DNA from: Gammaproteobacteria bacterium
GTDB lineage: Bacteria; Pseudomonadota; Gammaproteobacteria; Pseudomonadales; UBA5518
Reading direction: 5' to 3'
Assembly (NCBI GenBank): GCA_016718385.1
Contig: JADKDK010000001.1
Location: 186,001-250,000 of the forward strand
DNA: 64,000 nt
The notes beneath the pieces are model-generated. The model did not search any database, was not told the origin of the DNA, and saw only the letters and a list, made by a program, of their open reading frames with translations. Positions 59,500 to 64,000 of this stretch are shown here, piece after piece. The position numbers and the translations under genes were made by a program. Each line of letters opens with the position of its first letter. Position 1 is the stretch's first letter.

Positions 59500-60702
59500 A
59501 TGTTCGAGCAACTGTCCCGCCTGGATCCCGATCCCATCCTCGGCATGCTGGCCGCCTACCGCGCCGATCCGCGCGCGCACAAGATCGATCTGGGCGTCGG
59601 CGTCTACCAGGACGAGCTCGGGCGCACCCCGATCATGCGGGCGGTGAGCGACGCCGAGCGTCACCTGCTGGTCACCGAGACCACCAAGACCTACCAGGGT
59701 ATCGCCGGCGATCCCGTGTTCAACGAGCGCCTGCTCGCACTGCTGCTGGGCGCGAACCATCGCGTGCTCGAGGAAGACCGCGTGCGCGGCGTGCAGACGC
59801 CGGGCGGCTGCGGGGCGTTGCGCATCGGGGCCGAGCTGATCCAGCGCGCGCGGCGCGCAGCGAAGGTCTGGGTCAGCACGCCGACCTGGGCCAACCACAT
59901 CCCGCTGATCGGCGGGGCCGGCCTGCAGCTGGCCGAGTACCCGTACTTCGATGCCGCGAGTGGCGGCATCGATTTCGACGCGATGATGGACACGCTGTCG
60001 CGGGTGGGCCCCGGCGACCTGGTGCTGCTGCACGGTTGCTGCCACAACCCGACCGGCGCCGACCTCGACCTCGGGCAGTGGCGCGCCGTTACCGAGCTGG
60101 CGCTGAAAAACGGCTTCACGCCGTATGTCGATGTCGCCTACCAGGGCCTCGCCGACGGCGTCGAGGCGGACGTGGCCGGCGTGCGCCACCTGCTCGCCGC
60201 GGTGCCCGAGGCCGTGGTCGCGAGTTCCTGCTCGAAGAATTTCGGGCTCTACCGCGAGCGCGCGGGCGCGGTGTACTTCATTGCCGCGACGCGCGCCCAG
60301 GCCGATGCCGTGCAGACCCAGGCGATGGCGGCCGCGCGCCAGATCTACTCGATGCCGCCGGCGCACGGCGCGGCCATCGTGTCCACGATCCTTGGCGACG
60401 CGACGCTCAGGGCCGACTGGCTGGAGGAACTCGGCGAGGTGCGCGGACGCATCAACGCGATGCGCACGCTGCTGGCCGCGCGCCTGGCGGGCAACGCCGC
60501 CGGCAAGGATTTCAGCTTCATCACGCGGCAGAAGGGCATGTTCTCGTACTTCGGCATCACGCCGCAGCAGGTCACGCGGCTGCGCGAGGAGTTCGCCGTT
60601 TACATGATGGAGTCGACGCGCATCAACCTGGCCGGCATCACGCCCGCGAACATCGACTCTCTCGCGAGCGCGGTGCACGCGGTGCTCGAGCCCGCAGCCT
60701 GA
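59500..60702 (+). CDS. aromatic/aspartate aminotransferase (class I, TyrB/AspC-like)
   Basis: A 400-residue PLP enzyme. KIDLGVGVYQDELGRTPIMRAV, YQGIAGDPVFNE, TPTWANHIPL, HGCCHNPTGADLD, DVAYQGLADGVEAD and SSCSKNFGLYRERAG (Schiff-base lysine) identify subgroup I-alpha. The C-terminus FSYFGITPQQVTRLREEFAVYM fits. Substrate preference between aspartate and aromatic amino acids is not decided. GGAGA at 59491-59495 sets the start. Confidence 0.94.
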   Translation: MFEQLSRLDPDPILGMLAAYRADPRAHKIDLGVGVYQDELGRTPIMRAVSDAERHLLVTETTKTYQGIAGDPVFNERLLALLLGANHRVLEEDRVRGVQTPGGCGALRIGAELIQRARRAAKVWVSTPTWANHIPLIGGAGLQLAEYPYFDAASGGIDFDAMMDTLSRVGPGDLVLLHGCCHNPTGADLDLGQWRAVTELALKNGFTPYVDVAYQGLADGVEADVAGVRHLLAAVPEAVVASSCSKNFGLYRERAGAVYFIAATRAQADAVQTQAMAAARQIYSMPPAHGAAIVSTILGDATLRADWLEELGEVRGRINAMRTLLAARLAGNAAGKDFSFITRQKGMFSYFGITPQQVTRLREEFAVYMMESTRINLAGITPANIDSLASAVHAVLEPAA

Positions 60703-60720
60703 GTCCCGCGGCCAGCGCCG

Positions 60721-62679
60721 ATGGTGACCTCGGCCGCCGCCGTGGCAGGGTCCGCCACGCTGCAGCGTGATGTCCGGCGTCCGGTGTGGCTGTTCAGCCT
60801 CGATTCCGAGCAGTTCCATGCCGCGCCCACTGCGACCGGCGGGCTGATCGCGTGGTACCGCGCCTGGGGCGCGGCGCCGGAGGCCATCGATTTCCGCCAG
60901 CTGCATTTTCGTGATCGCGAGGACGTGGCGGCGTGGGGCAGCAACGAGCTGGATCTGCTGGCTCGGGAGGCGGCCGACGCTCTCGTCCGCGGGCAGGAGC
61001 CGGTCGCGGGTATCAGCTTCTACACCTGGAACGCGGCGGAATTCCTCGAACTCGTGCGCTGCCTGCGCGCCGCCTGTCCGGGACTCGCGATCGTGGCGGG
61101 CGGCCCGCACGTGCAGCAGGCCGAGAGCTACCTCGGCATCGACCCGATCGACGTGATCGTGCTGGGCGAGGGCGAGGCCACATTCCAGGAGCTGCTCGAC
61201 ACGCCGCGCATCGAGTGGCCGCGCGTGCCCGGCATCGCGTGGCTGGACGCCGGGGGCAGGGTGGCGACATCGGCGCCGCGCGAGCGCCAGCGCGATCTGG
61301 CGCGCATCCCGTCACCCTTCGACGTCCTCGAGCTGACCGACGCCGAGGGGCGTCCGCGCTACGATGCCGTGACCTACGAGACGACGCGCGGCTGCCCCTA
61401 CAAGTGCGCGTTCTGCGAGTGGGGCACCGGCGCGATCGGCACGAAGATGATCGGCTTCCCGATGGAGCGGCTGCGCCGCGACTGGCAGAAGATCGTGCGC
61501 GCCGGCATCCCGAACATCTGGCTGGCGGATTCGAACTTCGGCGCGCTGAAGGACGATGTCGAGAAGGCGCGGCTGATCTGCGAGCTCAAGGAGCAGCACG
61601 GGCTGCCGCGCACCTTCGCGACCTCGTGGTCGAAGAAGCACAGCCCGCGCGTGCAGCAGATCGTGCTGATGCTGCACGAGCACGGGCTGTTGCCGTTCTA
61701 CCAGCTCGCGCTGCAGACGCTGACCCCGCGCGCGCTCGAGCTGTGCCATCGCGAGAACATGGCCGCCAACGAGTACGAGCCGATCGCGCAGCGTATGGCG
61801 CAGGCCGGCATCCCGATCTCCGCCGAGTTGATCTGGGGACTGCCGGGCGACGATCTCGCGAGCTTCGAGCGCAACCTCGATCGCCTGCTCGCGACCTTCC
61901 CGAACATCAACATCTTCGGCTACACGCTGCTGCCGGGCACCGAATTCCACGAACGCCGCGAGGAGTACCGCATCGAGACGCTGCCGGTGGCGGGCTACGG
62001 CAAGGCGCACGGCGAGTACGTGGTGGGCTGCCACACCTTTGCGCGCGCCGAGGGCGAGGAGGGTTACTTCCTCATCACGGCGCACGTGATCCTGCTCAGC
62101 GGCTACGTGCTGGCGCACACCGCGCGCTGGCTCACGCTGGCGACCGATGTGCCCGTGGGGCGGATGCTGCGCGTGGTGCTCGATGCGCTGCTGCAGGCTT
62201 TTGGCGCGCAGTTGACCGGGCTCGAGGCTGCCGATCGCATGCGGGTATACGAGGCGAGGGCGCAGATCTACCTCGCGGTGCTCGCGGACCCGTCGCGTGC
62301 GCAGGCGGTTATCCGCGAGGCCGTCACTGCCTTCGTCTCGCCTCGCCTCGATACCGCCGGCCGGCGCCGCGTCGAGGGGCTGCTCGCGCTCGACGCAGCG
62401 CTGTGCCCGCGTCACGGCGAGGCCGCGGAGTTCGAGCGCACGCTGGACTTCGATGCGCGCGCGGTGCTCGAGGCCTTGCGCGCGATGCGCCTGCCCGCCG
62501 AGGAGCTGTTCGACGGCGAGCCGCGACGTCTGCGCTTCGCGAGCCCCGGCGGGCTCGGCGTGGTGCTCAACACGCCCGATGGCGGCAACTGGCTGCAGGC
62601 GCGCCTGCTCGACGACGCGCAATGTGCGCCGCTTCCGGCAGCAGCGGAGCTTTTGGTCTTTAATGCAGGCGTACCCTGA
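60721..62679 (+). CDS. B12-binding radical SAM protein
   Basis: A 652-residue enzyme with an N-terminal cobalamin-binding-like domain (FYTWNAAEFLELVRCLRAACPGLAIVAGGPHVQQAE, IVLGEGEATFQELLD) and a radical SAM core with RGCPYKCAFC (CxxxCxxC). A C-terminal DUF4080-like region follows. The reaction is not known. Starts 18 bp after the aminotransferase stop, so the two may share a pathway. Confidence 0.92.
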   Translation: MVTSAAAVAGSATLQRDVRRPVWLFSLDSEQFHAAPTATGGLIAWYRAWGAAPEAIDFRQLHFRDREDVAAWGSNELDLLAREAADALVRGQEPVAGISFYTWNAAEFLELVRCLRAACPGLAIVAGGPHVQQAESYLGIDPIDVIVLGEGEATFQELLDTPRIEWPRVPGIAWLDAGGRVATSAPRERQRDLARIPSPFDVLELTDAEGRPRYDAVTYETTRGCPYKCAFCEWGTGAIGTKMIGFPMERLRRDWQKIVRAGIPNIWLADSNFGALKDDVEKARLICELKEQHGLPRTFATSWSKKHSPRVQQIVLMLHEHGLLPFYQLALQTLTPRALELCHRENMAANEYEPIAQRMAQAGIPISAELIWGLPGDDLASFERNLDRLLATFPNINIFGYTLLPGTEFHERREEYRIETLPVAGYGKAHGEYVVGCHTFARAEGEEGYFLITAHVILLSGYVLAHTARWLTLATDVPVGRMLRVVLDALLQAFGAQLTGLEAADRMRVYEARAQIYLAVLADPSRAQAVIREAVTAFVSPRLDTAGRRRVEGLLALDAALCPRHGEAAEFERTLDFDARAVLEALRAMRLPAEELFDGEPRRLRFASPGGLGVVLNTPDGGNWLQARLLDDAQCAPLPAAAELLVFNAGVP

Positions 62680-62688
62680 GGCGGAGAC

Positions 62689-63144
62689 ATGCAAATGAGC
62701 CGGATCGCGCGACTGGTGTTGCCCTGCCTGTTCTGCGTGCTGGCGCAGCCGGCGCCGGCGGCGGAAGTCTATCGTTGGGTCGATGCCGCGGGGGAGGTGC
62801 ACTACAGCGCCACGCCGCCGCCGGACGGCCAGCAGGCCGAGCAGATGAACGTGCGCGTCGGCAAGGGCAGCGCGCCGGCGCCTGTCGTGAGCCCCGGCCA
62901 GCCCGCGGGCGCGCCGGCGCAGCCGGGCGAAAAATCACCGGAGCGCAAGGCGCGGGACGACCCGGAATACGCGGCCGAACGGGAGAAGCAGTGCGCCAAC
63001 GCGCGCTCCATCGTCGAGCGGCTCGAGGCCCGGCCCGCGGCGATGTACCGGCGCGAGGACGGCAGCCACCAGCGCTATTCGCAAGCCGAGCGCGAGAAGA
63101 TGATCGGGGATGCGCGCGCTTTCCAGGCCGAGCACTGCAACTGA
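62689..63144 (+). CDS. DUF4124 domain protein, exported
   Basis: A 151-residue protein with a signal peptide (LVLPCLFCVLAQPAPAA) followed by EVYRWVDAAGEVHYSATPP, the DUF4124 pattern, a Pro/Ala-rich linker, and a charged helical end. Function unknown; probably periplasmic. ATG 62689 and 62695 share one ribosome site (GGCGGAGA). Confidence 0.88.
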   Translation: MQMSRIARLVLPCLFCVLAQPAPAAEVYRWVDAAGEVHYSATPPPDGQQAEQMNVRVGKGSAPAPVVSPGQPAGAPAQPGEKSPERKARDDPEYAAEREKQCANARSIVERLEARPAAMYRREDGSHQRYSQAEREKMIGDARAFQAEHCN

Positions 63145-63166
63145 TAGCCATGCCAGCGGGCGATGT

Positions 63167-63894
63167 TCAGGGTGGCGCGAGACAGGCCCGTTGTGCCGCG
63201 GACAGGCGCGTGCTCTCGACCTGGATCGCCCGCGCGCGCTCACGCACGTAGTCGCTCGGATCACCGGCGCTCCAGCGGACCGGGCTGGGCAGCACCGCGG
63301 CGATCAGCGCGGCCTGCGCCGGGTCGAGCCGCACGGCCGGCACCCCGAAATGGCTGCGCGCGGCTGCCTCGGCACCGAAGATGCCCGGCCCCATTTCCGC
63401 GATACGCAGGTACACCTCGAGGATGCGCCACTTCGGCCACAGCGCGTCAAGCGTCAGCGCCAGCGGGATTTCCAGCGCTTTCTGGGTGCGCCGCCGCCTG
63501 GCCACAGGAAGAGGTTGCGCGCGACCTGCATCGTGATCGTGCTGGCGCCGCGCAGACGGCCCGACGCCACGTAGTCCGCGAGCGCGTCCTTGGCGGCGTG
63601 CAGGTCGATGCCCCGGTGCAGGCAGAAATTGCTGTCCTCGGCGACCACCACCGCGGCACGCAGCGACTCGGCCACCTCATCCAGCGGCACGCCCTTCTGC
63701 CAGATCATCTCGCCGCGCTCCAGCGAACGGATCAGCATCAGCGGCGTGACGGTCGGCGTGAGGAAACGGTAGAGGAACAGCCCGGCGACCCAGTAGAGCA
63801 GTACCGGCGCCAGCAACCACGCGATCACGCGCAGGATGCGCCGGCCCGCGTGCGCGGCACGCCCGGTGCGTCGAGGGTTCAGCGCTTCGAGCAC
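63167..63894 (-). pseudogene. mtgA: monofunctional peptidoglycan glycosyltransferase MtgA, single-base frameshift
   Basis: Transmembrane anchor, then SLERGEMIWQKGVPLDEVAESLRAAVVVAEDSNFCLHRGID with the catalytic glutamate E of AEDSNF, GASTITMQVARNLFLWP, and, in the shifted frame, RRRTQKALEIPLALTLDALWPKWRILEVYLRIAEMGPGIFGAEAAARSHFG. All GT51 motifs are present but split: the first frame runs into a stop after WPGGG. One missing base near 63495-63503 in the GGCGGCGGC-type run restores the frame. Either a real lesion or a sequencing error; a gene this conserved favours error. Confidence 0.86.
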
Positions 63895-63916
63895 TCCGCG
63901 CCCGGCGTGCGCGCGC

Positions 63917-64000
63917 TCACGGTGCCGGCGACGCGCAGTGCGCCGGCACGTCGATCAGGCGCGCGCCGCAGGCCTGCAGCTTTGCGATGTCGGCGCAGGC
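63917..64000 (-). CDS. 3' end of an upstream minus-strand gene
   Basis: Reads ACADIAKLQACGARLIDVPAHCASPAP then TGA at 63917-63919 and enters from beyond the window. It is only 27 residues with two-three cysteines; no family can be named. It lies just before mtgA. Confidence 0.25.
   Translation of the reverse strand, partial: ACADIAKLQACGARLIDVPAHCASPAP

Overview
The window is GC-rich bacterial chromosome (roughly two thirds G+C by eye) and is gammaproteobacterial. The strongest evidence is the gene order dapA - bamC - MBL hydrolase - purC - tRNA-Ser (29.0-32.8 kb), a conserved gammaproteobacterial arrangement. UppP, an M48 protease, PPK2, MtgA and TonB receptors fit too. Many genes look like aromatic or steroid ring catabolism (meta-cleavage hydratase/aldolase/acetaldehyde dehydrogenase, extradiol dioxygenases, HsdA-like hydroxysteroid dehydrogenase, other SDRs, LLM flavin oxidoreductase, EthD and NTF2-like proteins). 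That suggests an environmental degrader of the Nevskiales/Steroidobacterales kind, but the sequence does not fix the genus.

Layout. 0-7.2 kb: end of a meta-cleavage operon (hydratase, acetaldehyde dehydrogenase, 4-hydroxy-2-oxovalerate aldolase), a LuxR-type regulator, an SDR, UppP, and two unrelated types of extradiol dioxygenase. 7.2-11.2 kb: a secreted GPx-like protein, a lipoprotein coupled to an M48 protease, and a second LuxR regulator paralogous to the first. 11.3-14.3 kb: an HDOD-REC-GGDEF protein and a frameshifted SDR. 14.3-23.7 kb (minus strand): a tightly coupled operon of TonB receptor, two catalytically degenerate citrate-synthase-like proteins, a periplasmic binding protein and a 1532-residue hybrid kinase with three receivers, HPt, GGDEF and EAL. 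23.8-28.5 kb: TPP enzyme, EthD protein, HSL-type esterase, hydroxysteroid-dehydrogenase-like SDR. 28.7-32.8 kb: the conserved dapA-bamC-purC-tRNA-Ser block.

32.77-50.17 kb is a 17.4-kb integrative element in the 3' end of tRNA-Ser(CGA), bounded by a 15-bp direct repeat. Gene order is integrase, small ORFs, AlpA, HTH, primase-helicase, iteron-like array, SSB, TerS-like, a broken phage-type gene, ComEA-like, then a very large Rhs/SpvB/TcdB-type polymorphic toxin whose AT-richer C-terminal tip carries HExxH, followed 1 nt later by a small membrane-anchored candidate immunity protein. It resembles a PICI-type phage satellite with a toxin-immunity cargo. The toxin is split by four single-base shifts. 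Similar lesions elsewhere in the element, plus two outside it (SDR at 14.08 kb, mtgA at 63.5 kb), mean sequencing indels must be excluded before calling decay.

50.2-64 kb: LLM oxidoreductase, NTF2-like protein, DapB-like oxidoreductase, secreted metallophosphoesterase, TPR protein, cupin-like protein coupled to PPK2, DUF885 protein, aromatic aminotransferase, B12-binding radical SAM protein, DUF4124 protein and a frameshifted mtgA. Across the chromosomal part, seven clusters of GTAG/GTGG-headed palindromes (REP elements of the Stenotrophomonas SMAG kind) sit at gene ends; no RAYT transposase is in the window.
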